From Membranipora membranacea (Eukaryota > Bryozoa > Gymnolaemata > Cheilostomatida > Membraniporidae), in contig OU612066.1 of NCBI GenBank assembly GCA_914767715.1, positions 33,580,283-33,644,282 on the forward strand: DNA of 64,000 nucleotides, in the 5' to 3' direction. Below are positions 23,794-35,581 of this stretch, in pieces (position 1 is the stretch's first letter; each line of letters opens with the position of its first letter). The notes below the pieces were generated by a model, which was not told the DNA's origin, did no database searches, and worked only from the letters and a program-made list of their open reading frames with translations. The translations under genes and the position numbers were made by a program.

Positions 23794-24310
23794 ATAGACA
23801 GTTTTCTGAGCTCTTATTTATGCCTCAATTTGTAGTTGTCCTCTCTCCAGTTTGGTACTTTTAACCAACGTCGCATAGGAAAAATCTGCTGAAAGAGGGT
23901 TATCTTGAAAACCGCTTATGGTAGGATAAAAAAGATTTTTGATTCAGAGTCTGCACCATTGAAAACCCTGTGAGACAGGGTTTCCAAATCATTGGAGGCT
24001 TGAATGTTGATAAATCTTAATTTAAGTGACGAAACTCGTGAAAAATTCTGCCAAATTGTCCGCAAAACAGGCAGAAAGTGCTATAATCGACTATCCAAAT
24101 ACTAAAATTATTTCCCAAAAACTATGTCCATATAAGTTTTCAATGTTGCAGATTCTGAATCAAAAATAATTTTTATCCTATTGTAAGCAGTTTTCAAAAT
24201 AACCCTCTTTTCAGCACGTTTTTCCTATGCGGCGTGGGTTAAAAGTACCAAACAGGAGAGAGGACAACTCCGAATTGAGGCCCAAATCAGAGCTCAGAAA
24301 ACTGTCTATT
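23794..24310. mobile_element. MITE-like element with ~170-bp inverted ends
   Basis: The left end atagacagttttctgagctc and the right end gagctcagaaaactgtctat are inverted copies. Pairing continues through gttgtcctctctcc, tttggtacttttaacc, gcataggaaaaa, agagggttat, and ttttgattcaga.tctgca to about 23965 and 24140. The ~175-bp middle is unpaired. No ORF is present, so it would be a non-autonomous DNA element. A target duplication is not clear. Confidence 0.7.
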
Positions 24311-24620
24311 GACAGTGACTAGAACTTAAAATCAGTGGTACTACAGGTTACTAGCAAAAATAAAGGTCAGGTTATGCAATCAATGAAATTTTGACTTCAC
24401 TTTCATGACATAAGTGCAACACATTACCTAAATCAGTTAATAATTTATTGGTGTGGCCCATTTCAGCAAAACACAGTGTATCACATGGTTAAAAGCAGTC
24501 AAACACCATCATTTACATTATCATTTGTTTTTTCATCGACAATTTAGTTGTTTTTCACCCAATTATTTTTCTCTGTGTACCGATTAGTGGGTCACTTGTT
24601 CTGGGAACTTAAAACAATGA

Positions 24621-24693
24621 CGCCCGAGGTGGGGCTCGAACCCACGACCCTGAGATTAAGAGTCTCATGCTCTACCGACTGAGCTACCCGGGC
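24621..24693 (-). tRNA. tRNA-Lys (CTT)
   Basis: A 73-base cloverleaf with acceptor GCCCGGG/CTCGGGC, A box tagctcagtcggt, anticodon loop CTCTTAA, B box GGTTCGAGCCC, and a downstream TTTT run. All arms pair well. Its 5' flank is an inverted copy of the flank of the tRNA-Lys at 26244. Confidence 0.9.
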
Positions 24694-24850
24694 TTGTCTG
24701 CCCCTGTATAAAAGCCGCATAATGATAAATTGATATTGTTTTGACCTAATTAGCCTTTTTTTCAGTGGTTTTTTCTATCAAAACCAAATATTCAGTAATC
24801 AATAATAGATTTTACCACAGGTGAGCCAATAGTTGACTCTATTTCATGGT
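24694..24850 (-). repeat. Inverted duplication arm flanking tRNA-Lys (left)
   Basis: Reads in reverse as the same sequence as 26095-26243: ctattggctcacctgtggta, ttttgatagaa, then atatgcggcttttataca and ggggcagacaag directly before the tRNA. The two tRNA-Lys genes therefore came from an inverted duplication. Confidence 0.75.
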
Positions 24851-25079
24851 TGTCTTACATTTTAAATAGATCTAGCTTTTGGTGTTGTTATAATGCAATC
24901 AGCTCCTTATCAATCACAGATTATCATGTGTAGACATGAAAGTGAACCCTGCAATTTGGCTTATTATAAAAAGCCATTAATAGACTAATATCCTAGTATG
25001 ACTTAGTTTGTGTGGGCAGACTAAGCCCAACCCATGTTCCAGTTATGATCAATATATCTGGGCAGTCATGTGACTTATT

Positions 25080-25585
25080 GTATGAAAATAGTTGCAGGTT
25101 TTATTTTTACACCTCAATAATTGAGATTGAATATCAGGTATTAAGGTATGGTTGCTTATTAATGAAGATAATGTGCTCAATTGGACATCATTTAATTGAA
25201 ATGCAGGCAAAAAGAATAGAGAGTGCCAACGACTAGGCTGATAATCATTATAGAGTAATTGAAAGCTGTCACATTATCTATCCACTGACCTCATGTGGCT
25301 TAGGTACTTATTTTAGGCAAAATCTAATGTGAAAATCCTACCCAATCACCTGTTACACCATAAAGCACTGCTTCAAAAAGAAGCTGCGAAATATCAATGA
25401 AGCATAAACTATCATTATTTTATTACATTGCAGTACTTTATTTTTCACTATTTTAATTGTTAAATAATATCATCCTGGCAAAAAGTGCCAAAGAAATTAT
25501 GGCAAAACTTGGGGGAAAAAAAAACAAGATAACATTTTTTATTTAAATTTTCTGTTCTTCGCATGGCAATAAGACTTATATGTGA
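25080..25585 (+). repeat. 5' flank repeat of tRNA-His unit (copy 2)
   Basis: A diverged partner of 10500-10933, in the same orientation and leading into the tRNA-His relic at 25586. Confidence 0.55.
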
Positions 25586-25656
25586 GCCATGATAATATAG
25601 TAATCAGTATTTTGCGTTGCGTCCAAAAAAACCCAGTTCAGATCTGAGTTCATAGC
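25586..25656 (+). pseudogene. tRNA-His relic
   Basis: gccatgataatatagtaatc with tttgcgttg keeps the outline of tRNA-His. The anticodon region, T arm (acccagttcagatctgagtt) and 3' acceptor (catagc) are mutated. The B box is lost. A T-run follows. Confidence 0.75.
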
Positions 25657-26094
25657 TTTTTTTAAAGAGTGAAACAAAGCACCATTTAAATCTCACCGAT
25701 AAATGGTAAGCAGTATAGTTTAGTGTTTAACATGATCTTCAGATGTTAGCCATTCTCAGTTCTTCTCGAACCTAGACCCATCAAGCCACATGGTGTATGT
25801 GTTTCGTCTTGATTTTCGTTTCTTCGTTTTCTTTCGGACCTTAAAATTTTGATTTTAGCTAGAAAAATATAACACTTACTTCAATCAAACTTTAATTCCA
25901 GACCATGCAAGACTGTATGTATATTTGTATGGATGCATGAGGGGCAAAGCCTTTATGAATTGCAACACTTCCGAAAAAAATTGCAAGGTTTACTTTCACT
26001 TACACATGATAATTAGTGATTGATTAGGTGCTGATTGCATATTGAGAAGGCCAAAAGATCGATCTATTCAAAATACAATTTATGACCATGATAT

Positions 26095-26243
26095 AGATGC
26101 AATTATTGGCTCACCTGTGGTAATATATATAATTAAATACTGAATTAATCGTTTTGATAGAGATCACCAATGAAAAAAAAGCAGGACTAGCTTTAAAGTG
26201 GTATCAAATAATTCATATGCGGCTTTTATACAGGGGCAGACAA
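26095..26243 (+). repeat. Inverted duplication arm flanking tRNA-Lys (right)
   Basis: Partner of 24694-24850. It ends in ggcttttatacaggggcaga directly before the tRNA, which may include upstream promoter elements of the Pol III gene. Confidence 0.75.
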
Positions 26244-26316
26244 GCCTGGGTAGCTCAGTCGGTAGAGCATGAGACTCTTAATCTCAGGGTCGTGGGTTCG
26301 AGCCCCACCTCGGGCG
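26244..26316 (+). tRNA. tRNA-Lys (CTT)
   Basis: A 73-base cloverleaf identical to 24621-24693 except in the acceptor stem (GCCTGGG, giving G-T wobbles with CTCGGGC). The A and B boxes are intact, anticodon CTT, and a T7 terminator starts at about 26320. Probably functional. Confidence 0.9.
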
Positions 26317-27029
26317 TCACTTTTTTTGTTCATTGCAATGGCAAAGCTTTGAGATGAACAGTGGTTGTTTTTTTGCTTTCCTAGACACTCTAACAGTAAC
26401 ATTTTTCTTGTTGGAAAACTATGCTATTCCAATAGAAAATCCATATGTGGATTTCAGTGTTATGACTACTTTTTTTTTGTAACTTTATTGTCATATATAT
26501 ATATATATATACTTTATTATTGCCGATCAAAGTCAATGACAAATAAAGACCATGCATAAATAAATAAAAACAAAGCAGTCAGGTGTATTTATGAAAAATA
26601 TCATTGTCTATAAATGCTGTCCTATTTATAGAACGGTGATTTCGAGCTTCCAAAAGTATTTTACAACGATGATTCTCATATTATTTTGCTTAATTTTTAT
26701 TCGATGAGAAATCAGCCTTCCAAGAAAACAATAAAAAGGGAAAAAAAACCAAAAACTTTCAATCAAGATGACGAAAAGATAATCAGAAAAATTGAGTTTG
26801 AATGATTTATAATTGATTATTGAACGTAAATTATATATGTTGTTGAATATTGTTAAAAGTAGATGCTATGATATTATCTAAAAAGTTATTTGAAGTTGGG
26901 TGTAGCTTGAACATGTCTCTCAGATTGAAATTGCGCGAAAAATTAAAATGTTCTAACAAAAGTGTTGGACATTTCTTGTTCATCGATTGATGTCCAGTAA
27001 TGCTAGTAAAATATATGTTGAGCACTGGC

Positions 27030-27850
27030 AAAGGTAAAAGGTGTAACGACCTTGATAATGCGTCAGTTGGTACTATGACAGATGCACATTTCTAGAACAT
27101 TACACAATTGTTTTTTTCAGGAATTTGCCCTCTTCCAAAGTAGCATTCATCTCTTGCACCACCAAATATGAATCAAATAGCAATTTGCCATCACAGGTGG
27201 GCATCATACTCAACAATGAATATCCAAGGTATAAGCTCTGGTTCTGCACCACAGGGCAGTCAGCAGCCCTTAAACCTCAATTGCTGCAATAAACTTAATT
27301 AAATTGAGAACCTATGTTTTACTTATAATCTCATAAAAAATGTTTAATATTTTTCATTTCATACAATAATAGTACTTCTGTAGATGGAGATAACTGCTTG
27401 TGGCACAACGATTGAAACAAGCTACTGCTGCAGTTCTAGAAACAAATACTTATAAACATCAACTTAATGCAATAATGCATTTTTATTTAGAGAGTATTAT
27501 TCATTTGTCCAATCATCTTGGGTATGCTTCTAACTGAAAAATATGGTAGACGAGAGCTTGTGAATGAAATAAATAATTAAAATTTTCTAATTTAATATTT
27601 ATTATAACATGGAAATGAAAATATTGATTGTAGGAAGACTTTTTTTTTCGAATAATATAAATTCATTTGATTTTCTTTGCAATTCAAAACAATCAGTAAC
27701 TTCACATATAGATGAAATTTATTAGTGAATACATTTACTGCTTATTTCATAGCACCTTCCTTTCTGAACTTCAAATAATTGTCTTTGATGAGTTTAATAT
27801 TTATTCCAATATATCAATGTTTAAATTTATAAATTTGTAAAGATTTTTAG
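27030..27850 (-). repeat. Dispersed repeat R, copy c
   Basis: The inverted relative of 36180-36990. In plus-strand reading it has gcaatttgccatcacaggtg, cagggcagtcagcag, attgctgcaataaactta, agaaacaaatacttata and attgtaggaagacttttt, all reverse complements of landmarks in copy d. Together with tRNA-His at 28013 and tRNA-Glu at 31406 it mirrors the unit at 35.1-37 kb. Confidence 0.7.
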
Positions 27851-28012
27851 AATTTTTTCTCTCCCAGGATATAAATAGATGGATAACCGAGAAAACAAAT
27901 CAATTCTGCTGACCAGTGCAAAGAGCAAATCATACCATAATAAATAAAAGTGTTGCAAACAGTATGGTCAGATCTGAAAATGATCAAGGGAGGTGGCTTT
28001 TGAGCAATCAGA

Positions 28013-28083
28013 GCCATGATAGTATAGTGGTTAGTACTTCGCGTTGTGGCCGCGAAAACCATGTTTGAATCCTGGTCATGGCA
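28013..28083 (+). pseudogene. tRNA-His (GTG)-like, decayed T arm
   Basis: The acceptor, D and anticodon arms match the canonical copy, with the full TCGCG/CGCGA anticodon stem and GTG. The T arm is damaged (CCATG opposite CCTGG), the T loop is TTTGAAT instead of TTCGAAT, and the gene is one base short. The B box is therefore weak. A T5 run follows. Confidence 0.75.
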
Positions 28084-28340
28084 TTTTTGAAAGATCAGCA
28101 CAACAAACGCATCCAAGATTGGAGTCATTCATATTATTCATCTGTTGTATGACTTTATTTTTAATCGCAACTCCATTTAATGACATTATGACCGCATCTA
28201 GTTGTATTCGCTTTTACTAAAGATATCCATGGAAATTGACTTCACTTCATAGGTACTTAATTGTCTTTTCTTGTCACCAAGTTTAATCAGTATTAGATAT
28301 ACGTTTTTATTGTATCAAACATCATCCGAATTTGTCATCC
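28084..28340 (+). repeat. tRNA-Glu/His linker, left part, interrupted by a LINE
   Basis: The reverse complement of about 35340-35580: caacaaacgcatccaagatt, gactttatttttaatcgcaa, actaaagatatccatggaaat and attgtcttttcttgtcacca recur there. Linker homology resumes at about 30875, so a LINE sits between. Confidence 0.65.
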
Positions 28341-28599
28341 CTGATGTGCAAAGGAATCAAAACAAAAAACCAATTGGAATAAAATCAAGAAATAAAACTC
28401 AATTCAGTGAAAACAAATATTTTGACAATGCAAATTTATATTTATATATTTTGTATGTTTGGTTGTTGATGAACAAAGGTGTTGAGGAGGGTGGAGGTAG
28501 TCATATGAATCAAAAAGAAGTTTTTAGGTGGATGTATCACGAAAACAAGTTTGATGTCCAGTGCTTGAAAAATCATTGATTATATTGCTTGGGCCTAGA

Positions 28600-30860
28600 C
28601 CATGAAGTATTTTATAGCAAAAAACAGAGGAAAATTAAAAGGCGAGATCGGACAATGTTAAAAGATTTAATTCTATACATAAATGCCGAGTTTGATTCAG
28701 GTATATTGGTACATTTGTATTTGCTATAAGCCTGAAGGCTCTTTCCTGGAGGATGACAATGGAATTTGTGAGATAAGATAAAGACATGTTGTAATAGAGA
28801 TGTATACCATATATGAGATGGCAAAATATAATCTGGTGATTAAAGGGCAACCAAGGTTTCGCAGCAATGCATTAATGGGTAGCAAATAATGTGCTGGGCA
28901 GCATCAGCTTTGTGCATTACGCGATGCAAAACTCAAAGTAGTTGCTGACTCTAAGCTGGGTAACACTTCAGTTTAGGGGAGGTTCCAAGACTTTGCTGTA
29001 ATGATTATAGAGCACAGGCTAAATAATAACAGGAACAGGAAACTGCTATGTGGTATTCTCTTTTAGCTGAGTTTGAGTACCTGATGGAATAAATGTTTCA
29101 CAAGAATTCTGGCTGAATAATCATCCGAATTATATTTTGTCTTTTTCCCCATGCAGAAGGTGCAATCTGCTATTAATCAATGGCCATCAATGAGAAGTTG
29201 TTTGACACCTTGGTTGCCCTTTAAACTTCAATGCATTACCTCAGTCAATACAGAATCTAAATTTCTGGAGCAATGCAAGACTGGACCTCACAGTTCTGCA
29301 AATGTGCTGAATATGGTCTCGCCTAATATTTTAGTCTTTGATTCCCTAGCAAGTACAGTATCCCCAAAGAAAAGATAGAAAGTTTGTGTGTTTGATGAAT
29401 TGCATAGCAAGAAATGCTTTTTTTTCATATTAATGGTCATTCTATTTAAAAGGCACCAAGATTTTATGCAAGCCAAATCATTATTGTATGTCTCTCTAAA
29501 GAATAGATATTCAGGTCTTTGGCAAGAAAGGTTGTGTCATCTGCATAGGCAAATGAGGCCGAATTTAATGGTAATTTTAGGAGATAATTGATGAATATCA
29601 AAAACAATGTAGGAGTTAAAATTGATCCTTCGGGAACTCAAACACTAATTGGTAAAATTTCAGAGAATTGTTCGCGGATCAGGAAAAAACATAATGATAT
29701 AATAAGCTGAGCCTCATAAAGATGGGTGTAACACATGCTAGCTCAGATCATGTGGGCTCATTGTTAGAACTACTATTTAATTATTTGAGGCAATCTATTG
29801 GAGTAAAATTGGGTATTGAACTTAGGTGTTTGGTTGTTTGATCAGGTATTGAAAACCTGAGACTGCGGAAAAACATTGTCCAATTTTCCAGCTGCTGTAG
29901 CAAAAAAGGTGTTGAATGAATGTGTTGGGATTTCTATGTCCTGAGCTTTTTGGATAGATTTCTTTACACTAGGAGCATCCCATATGGGCTTAGTGTTACC
30001 ACCTTTAGATATATCTCTCAAATGCTCAATTCACAATCTTTTCATACACCTGATTAAGTTTGTGACATGATTTCTTTTCACTCTGTACACATCCCATGTT
30101 TTCTGTGACTTGAAAGTGTCTCTTTCTTTCATTGCTTGTTGAACCTCGTTGACAATCCACACGGACAAAATTTGAGATTTTAAAAATTTAGTTTTTCTTT
30201 TTGTGACTTGTGACACAAGAAATTGATATAAATCACTGAATCTATCTACCATTGAGTCTACGTTGTCTTCCAAAAGAATGCGATTCCAGGAGACATTAGA
30301 AAAAGTTTTGCTATGTTTAAAGGACTCAATTTTGAATAATCATTATATGCCCTTTTGATTCGTTCAGTATGTTTTCAAATTTTGTAATTTTCTATTAGCA
30401 AATATCAAAAAATGATCACTCAATGATCAATCCACCACTTGAAGAATAAAAATTTAGGTTTTGTGACATATATATGTTCTATTGATGTACCTGTGTTTTT
30501 GGTGTTCCAGGTAGGGGAATCAATCAATTGGTGTAAAGAAAATCGTGTTAAAACGTTACTATCCAACCTAATTTTGTTTTTCCTATCAAGCAAATTATAT
30601 TGAAGTCCCCCAGTATTGTGATAATATCATCTGTGTGACCCAAACCCTGTTCAATGTTATCACAAAAAAAGTCATCCCAGGAAACTGTCTTGTTGGGTGG
30701 TCTGTATATCAGAGAAACCACAAAGGGTTTACGGAAATTAAGTTTGATTAGGAGCGTGATACTCTCTGGAAGTGCAGTATCCAGAATGAATCCTATTCTT
30801 TACATAACAGAGAAGCCCTCCTCACTACCTTTTATTTTACGAATCAGTAATTTTGTTTTA
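28600..30860 (-). pseudogene. Decayed non-LTR retrotransposon (endonuclease and RT relics)
   Basis: On the minus strand, in 5'-to-3' order of the element: an apurinic-type endonuclease relic with YRPPNK (about 30700) and GDFN (30599-30610) then PTWNTKNTGTSIEH (about 30500); the inter-domain linker VWIVNEVQQAMKERD...YRVKRNHVTNLIRCMK (30273-30031) and FNTFFATAAG (about 29900); RT palm VPEGSIL (about 29625) and the catalytic FAYADDTTFLAKD (29531-29551), then LLNRMTINMKKK (about 29440); and a C-terminal HLIYGIHLYY...LQERAFRLIANT (about 28820-28720). The RT finger region between 29880 and 29700 appears deleted. Many stops make it inactive. The motifs suggest a Jockey/CR1/L2-type LINE; the family is not certain. 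Confidence 0.8.
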
Positions 30861-30869
30861 TTTTACTGA

Positions 30870-31334
30870 ATATAATTTACAAATCAGTAATTTTGAGGTT
30901 GTGGAAAATTATCAGTCAGAAGTCAACAGACAACACTGCATGCTGTTTGCCCTTACTGAAGAGTAAACTCAGGCCACTGAAAATTTTCTGAGCTAGAGCT
31001 ATCTTGAGATAGTACGAGTATTGGAGAGTAAGTAGGTGTAAATTTATTTTGAAGTTATATTTCATCACAATTAGGAGTTGCACAGTAAATGAGCTCAGCA
31101 ATAGCCTGCCAAAGAGTTGGCTTTTCCCCCTTGTGAAGCCTCTAATAACCTATGATTGGTGGAAATATGCAGTCCTTAGATAAATGAAAATTATTATAAG
31201 TACACAGAATCTGAAGGTTGGAGCCTTGCAAATGACACTGGTATATTTTTCCAAACAAATGGAGAATTGTAAGTTGACCAGAACTCTTTTATCTTCAACA
31301 GGTTCTTTGTAACAGTGAGGGAACCTAAAAGGTC
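30870..31334 (+). repeat. tRNA-Glu/His linker, right part, with tRNA-Glu 3' flank
   Basis: It restarts with aatcagtaattttgaggttg, matching in reverse 35320-35340, and runs to the tRNA-Glu 3' flank (cttcaacaggttctttgtaa, reverse of the flank after 21769). The middle holds no gene. Confidence 0.6.
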
Positions 31335-31406
31335 TTCCCAGACGGGGAATCGAACCCCGGCCACGGCGGTGAGAGCGCCGGATCCTAACCACTAGACCAC
31401 CTGGGA
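31335..31406 (-). tRNA. tRNA-Glu (CTC), canonical copy
   Basis: A 72-base cloverleaf with acceptor TCCCAGG/TCTGGGA, A box tggtctagtggttagga, anticodon loop CTCTCAC, T arm GGGGTTCGATTCCCC, and TTTT four bases past the 3' end. All positions look intact, so this is the best candidate functional tRNA-Glu in the window. Confidence 0.93.
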
Positions 31407-31694
31407 CTGATATACATAAATTGGGGGCATAAGAGAAGGCAAATCCTTGCTAGTTGGCAACACTGCCAAAATAATTACGGGTCTCACTTTTACACATGTT
31501 AATTAGTGTTTGATGAGCAGATAATAGGAGGCTGAGGGCATATTAACAAGGTGAAAGTGCCAAATTATATCATTTAATTACAATCCGGTATATCTGACAT
31601 TGGAATGTTGGAGAGCACAACCAATGCGCATCACTAGATCAGTGAATCATCACTAATAGAGCAATGCATATTATAAAGGAGTCCTACATGTTGA
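31407..31694 (-). repeat. tRNA-Glu unit, upstream flank
   Basis: The reverse complement of 21470-21696 and 34820-35096. It runs as far as ctacatgttgataaac, beyond which the LINE fragment begins. The related unit end at 38440-38510 shows the same tail (aagtcccacatgtta). Confidence 0.6.
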
Positions 31695-32305
31695 TAAACA
31701 TGCAACTAAATCATGACAAAACTGTTATTTTCAATGTGGCTTTTTCTGAGCGTAAAGGAATTGATGATCCTGTTAAATATTTGGACACTGATATATTGCC
31801 GTCAAAATCAGCCAAGTTTTTAGGCGTTACTATTGACCGGACATTAACTTTTTCAAATCATATTAGTGATATTTTTAGTAGGTGTAACAGTAGAATTTTC
31901 CTTATGAAACAACTTAGTCAGATGGGCATGAATTCTGATGGCCTTTTAACTTTTTATAAGACGAATGTCAAACCTGTTTTATCATATGCTGCTCCTGTTT
32001 GGTACACATTTTTAATGGAGCATGACAAGGCAAAACTAGAGACGTTACAGAAAACTAGTAGTAAAATTGTTTTAACCGAGGTTGATGATTATTTTTCTAG
32101 ATTAGATCAGCTTAATCTTCCAAAGACTGACGAGTTTTTATTTTCCGTCTGTGCTCACTATTTTAGTAAAGTTTCTGAGGACCCGAGCCATCCTCTTTTT
32201 AATAGAATCAAGATCAATAATTCTAAAACATCCTCTCGTAAACCTGTAATATCAAAATACCATCCTGAGAAGTGTCGAACTGAGAAGCGCAAGAAGAGTT
32301 TTTAA
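31695..32305 (+). pseudogene. 5'-truncated LINE, RT C-terminal part
   Basis: An open frame of about 200 residues: LNHDKTVIFNV, AKFLGVTIDRTLTFSNHI, LLTFYKTNVKPVLSYAAPVWYT, LETLQKTSSKIVL, then a basic end. This is the thumb and tail of a non-LTR reverse transcriptase, after the YxDD motif, which is absent. The frame is uninterrupted to its stop, so the insertion is fairly recent. The first ~11 codons of the open frame (31664-31694) come from flanking repeat. Confidence 0.85.
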
Positions 32306-32740
32306 AAACTTACCATAACTATTATTTCCTTCTTCAATCCCTGCACTCATCGGGGCTTTTTTGCTTCAATTTTCGTAATGTAATAGTCATTGCCTAAATG
32401 TTGCTATCAGTTTGTAACTCCCTTAGATATGTATGTATGATGTAAATGCTACGAGTATATAATTTTGTAATTTTCATGATATGTGAACAACGAAATTGCT
32501 GGCTGATTGTTATTCAGTTTCCATGTCTTCCATGTTTTTTGGGCGTCAAAAATCAGAGCAAGAATAAATTGAGGATTGATGAATCGAAGAATGGAGAATG
32601 CTAATAAATTTGAAAAAAAACTCAGGCTCAAAACATGAAACCTGAAAACAAGAACGTCAGATTCAAGTTTTAAATTAAAATGCAAATTAGAGAGATTGAA
32701 ATCTCATTTCACAAAAAGTTAAATTTTAATAATTATCATA
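32306..32740 (+). repeat. LINE 3' UTR
   Basis: Follows the RT fragment. Its 32447-32600 part recurs in reverse at 20430-20770, marking it as the shared 3' end of one LINE family. Confidence 0.6.
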
Positions 32741-34114
32741 ATATCAAAGCTCTTGGGGGCATTTAAAGTATTTCCATGGATATATTTGTGAAAGTGTTTT
32801 TAGTGCCATCATTAAAGCTATACTACACAGTCTTCATTTACATTTGAAAGTGCTGATGATAATGATAATAAATATTTATAAAAAGGTTTAGCCAGATAAA
32901 ATAATCATGACAAATAACTTATCAACAGAATGAGGGTTACTTTACACAGTGTGAACAAAATACAAGTATTGGTTTACTAGTTATAAGTCATAAAGGAAGC
33001 AGATGAGACCTTTTTCTGAAAAAAACTCTTCGGGTTCAGTTTACTGCGCTTGATATGTTAACTATTTTAGTCAGTAATGAGACCCTTATGCTGGCAGAAA
33101 TTTTTTTTTATTATACTTTCATCCTCAAACAAAATGAGATTAATTTCAGGAGGGAAAGACATCAGTAGTGATCTTTTTGCAAATAAATTTCACATTTCTA
33201 TGTCAATTGAGAGGATTAAACATAGAACTATTTGGTATAACAATAAAAATATGCATTGCTATATACATTTATTCAAAAACTGCAATCAACCTTTTTGACC
33301 TTTATGAAAGATTGAAATTCAAAGATGAATCATCAATATATTCATCATTATGTTTATCAAAATAGGAACTATTAATAATAGCATTCTCATTAAAATTTTG
33401 GTACCATAACAAAGGTCCTTATAAAAAACATGTGTACAAGTTTACTGTTGTTTTTATCACAACTTCCCTGGAAAAGCCCTCTTGTGTAATCTTCTAAACA
33501 TGCATATCTCATAAACACCTAGACTGAATTATCCAGTAAATTTCAGATCAACCTTTCCATACAACTGGAATAGTTTCCATTAAAAAAAAAGTGGGTTACC
33601 TGTTTTGATAATCTTGTCAATTACTTGAATCAAATCAAATCATATCGCTGACAACACTGCATCATTAAAAATGGATCAATTCGAATATCTTAATCACCAT
33701 GCGGATCACTAGTGACCCGCCCCTAACTCTTGTGTCTAGGCATCTCATAAATACGCTCAGCTATGAAGACATATTTGGAAGACATATATAAGCGTGTCTC
33801 AAAAATCAGGACCGGGCCAGTTTGAGTTTGGGTGAAATAGCGCTACTTTATATCCGACAAAGAATACAGAAGGTACTCAAGTTCAAGCAAAGAGTCAAAC
33901 TCAGTTGGAGCCATGACTGCAAAATCAAAGCACCAGACTTTGAAAGCCATATGAATATCAGTCAATACCTAATCCAACTAGAAGCGGTCATTCTGATGTC
34001 ATTACAGTTAGTTGCTTTTATAAATAAAGTCATACAAAAGATGAATAATATGAATGATGTGCTCGGACCCTGACTCCAATATTTGATGTGCTTGTTGTGC
34101 TACTGTTCACAAAA
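32741..34114. other. Intergenic, unit remnants only
   Basis: tttccatggatatatttgtg near 32773 resembles the linker at 35410, so an old unit copy ends here. The rest is AT-rich with no supported gene. Short frames at 33077-33365 and 33822-34073 show no features. Confidence 0.4.
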
Positions 34115-34186
34115 TGCCATGACCAGGATTAAAACCTGGGTTTTCGCGGCCACAACGCAAAGTACTAACCACTATACTATCATGGC
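34115..34186 (-). pseudogene. tRNA-His (GTG)-like, altered T loop
   Basis: A 72-base cloverleaf with perfect acceptor and T stems. The T loop is TTTTAAT, so the invariant C56 and G57 are lost and the B box with them. The anticodon stem has one wobble. A TTTT run follows. Likely silent. Confidence 0.75.
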
Positions 34187-34800
34187 TCAGATACCTCAAA
34201 TTGGGGAGTCCAAGTTCAAAACGAAGATAAATCTGAATAAGGAAGGCGGTACCCTCTAAGAATTTTATTACTATTATTATCAGATGACTTATAGTGAATT
34301 CACGCCTTAAACTGGAAATAGATGTTTCATTGTGTGATAGTTGGTTTATGGTTAGATCATGGTTTATAACTCAACACAAGCAGATAAAATCGCTAGAACA
34401 AACCATGACCATGACACCATACCACTATTTGTCACTTTCTTTTGCAACCATATGCATCATCATTTTATAAGCCATCTTCTTTCATGATTCTGGTGGTACA
34501 AAAGTCACCTCCTTTGATCATTTTCAGATCAGACCATACTGATTGCAAAACTTTTATTTCAGCTGTAACTATATTATAAACTTTATTTTACATCAACCAA
34601 TGCAAAGTAAAAGCCGTAAGTAAGTAAGTGCTGTAAAAGCTTTTTAGGAACAGATAATGAAAAGCTTTTACAGCATATGCATTTTGCAGATTTGATTTCT
34701 TTTCTCGGTAATACATAAATTTGATCCATATGCTGAAAGAGAAATAGTTAATCTATAAGCAGTGGATCTACTTATAATAACATATGGGACTTCTTAATGG
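34187..34800 (+). repeat. Spacer of tRNA-His unit, copy 1
   Basis: Shares with 35654-36180: ataactcaacac, cagataa.atcgct, accatgaccatgacac, ttgcaacca.atgcatcatc, gatcagaccat.ctgattgca, and catatgctgaaagagaaa. It lacks a following R repeat. Confidence 0.65.
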
Positions 34801-34819
34801 CATGAATTGCTGTTTGGAG

Positions 34820-35096
34820 ATGATTTAGTTATTTAGTGATGCTCATTGGTTGTGCTATCCAAAATGCCAATGTCAGTTAAACCAAATTGTAATTGATGAT
34901 ATGGTTGATGATGAGATGATATAATTATAAATGATATAATTTTGCAATTTCACCTTGTTAATAAGCAATCAGCCTCCTAATACCTGCTCATCAAACACTA
35001 ATTAACATCTGTAAAAGTGAAACCAGCAATTATTTTGGCAGTTTGGCCAATTAGAAAGATTTGGCTTCTCTCGTGCCCCCATATAATGCATATAAG
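34820..35096 (+). repeat. tRNA-Glu unit, upstream flank
   Basis: The same flank as 21470-21696, with gatgctcattggttgtgcta, cctgctcatcaaacac and attattttggcagtttggcc. Confidence 0.6.
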
Positions 35097-35168
35097 TCCC
35101 AGTCGGTCTAGCGGTTAGGATCCGGCGCTCTCACCGCCGTGGCCAGGGTCTGATTCCCTGTCTGGGAA
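35097..35168 (+). pseudogene. tRNA-Glu (CTC)-like, altered T loop
   Basis: Keeps the anticodon arm (CGGCG CTCTCAC CGCCG) and T stem. The T loop is TCTGATT, losing the invariant T-psi-C bases, and the last acceptor pair is mismatched (T opposite T). A TTTT run follows. Probably inactive. Confidence 0.75.
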
Positions 35169-35581
35169 GAACTTTTGGGTCCCCTCACTGTAACGAGAAA
35201 CCAGTTGAAGGTAAAAATGTTATGGCCAACTTACAATTGCACCCAGCAAATTTTACCTTTGAGTATGTGCAAACTCATTTGCAGTTCTGTCTGCTGACTA
35301 AACTATTTGTCGTGCACAAACTCAAAATTACTGATTCATAAAACAGATCCAATACTGGCCAAATTTTGTGACAAGAAAAGACAATCAAGTACAGATGAAC
35401 TTTACCCAATTTCCATGGATATCTTTAGTAAAAGTGAATCCAACTAGAACTACCCATACCGTCATTACAATGAATTGCGATTAAAAACAAAGTCATAAAT
35501 ACATGAACACTAATAAATGAATGGTGTGCGCCGACACAGACTCGAATCTTGGATGCGATTGTTGTGCTGCTGTTCCAAAAG
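35169..35581 (+). repeat. tRNA-Glu/His linker
   Basis: The intact form of the linker between tRNA-Glu and tRNA-His. Its reverse complement is found split at 28084-28340 and 30870-31334, and a decayed relative near 9680. Confidence 0.65.
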
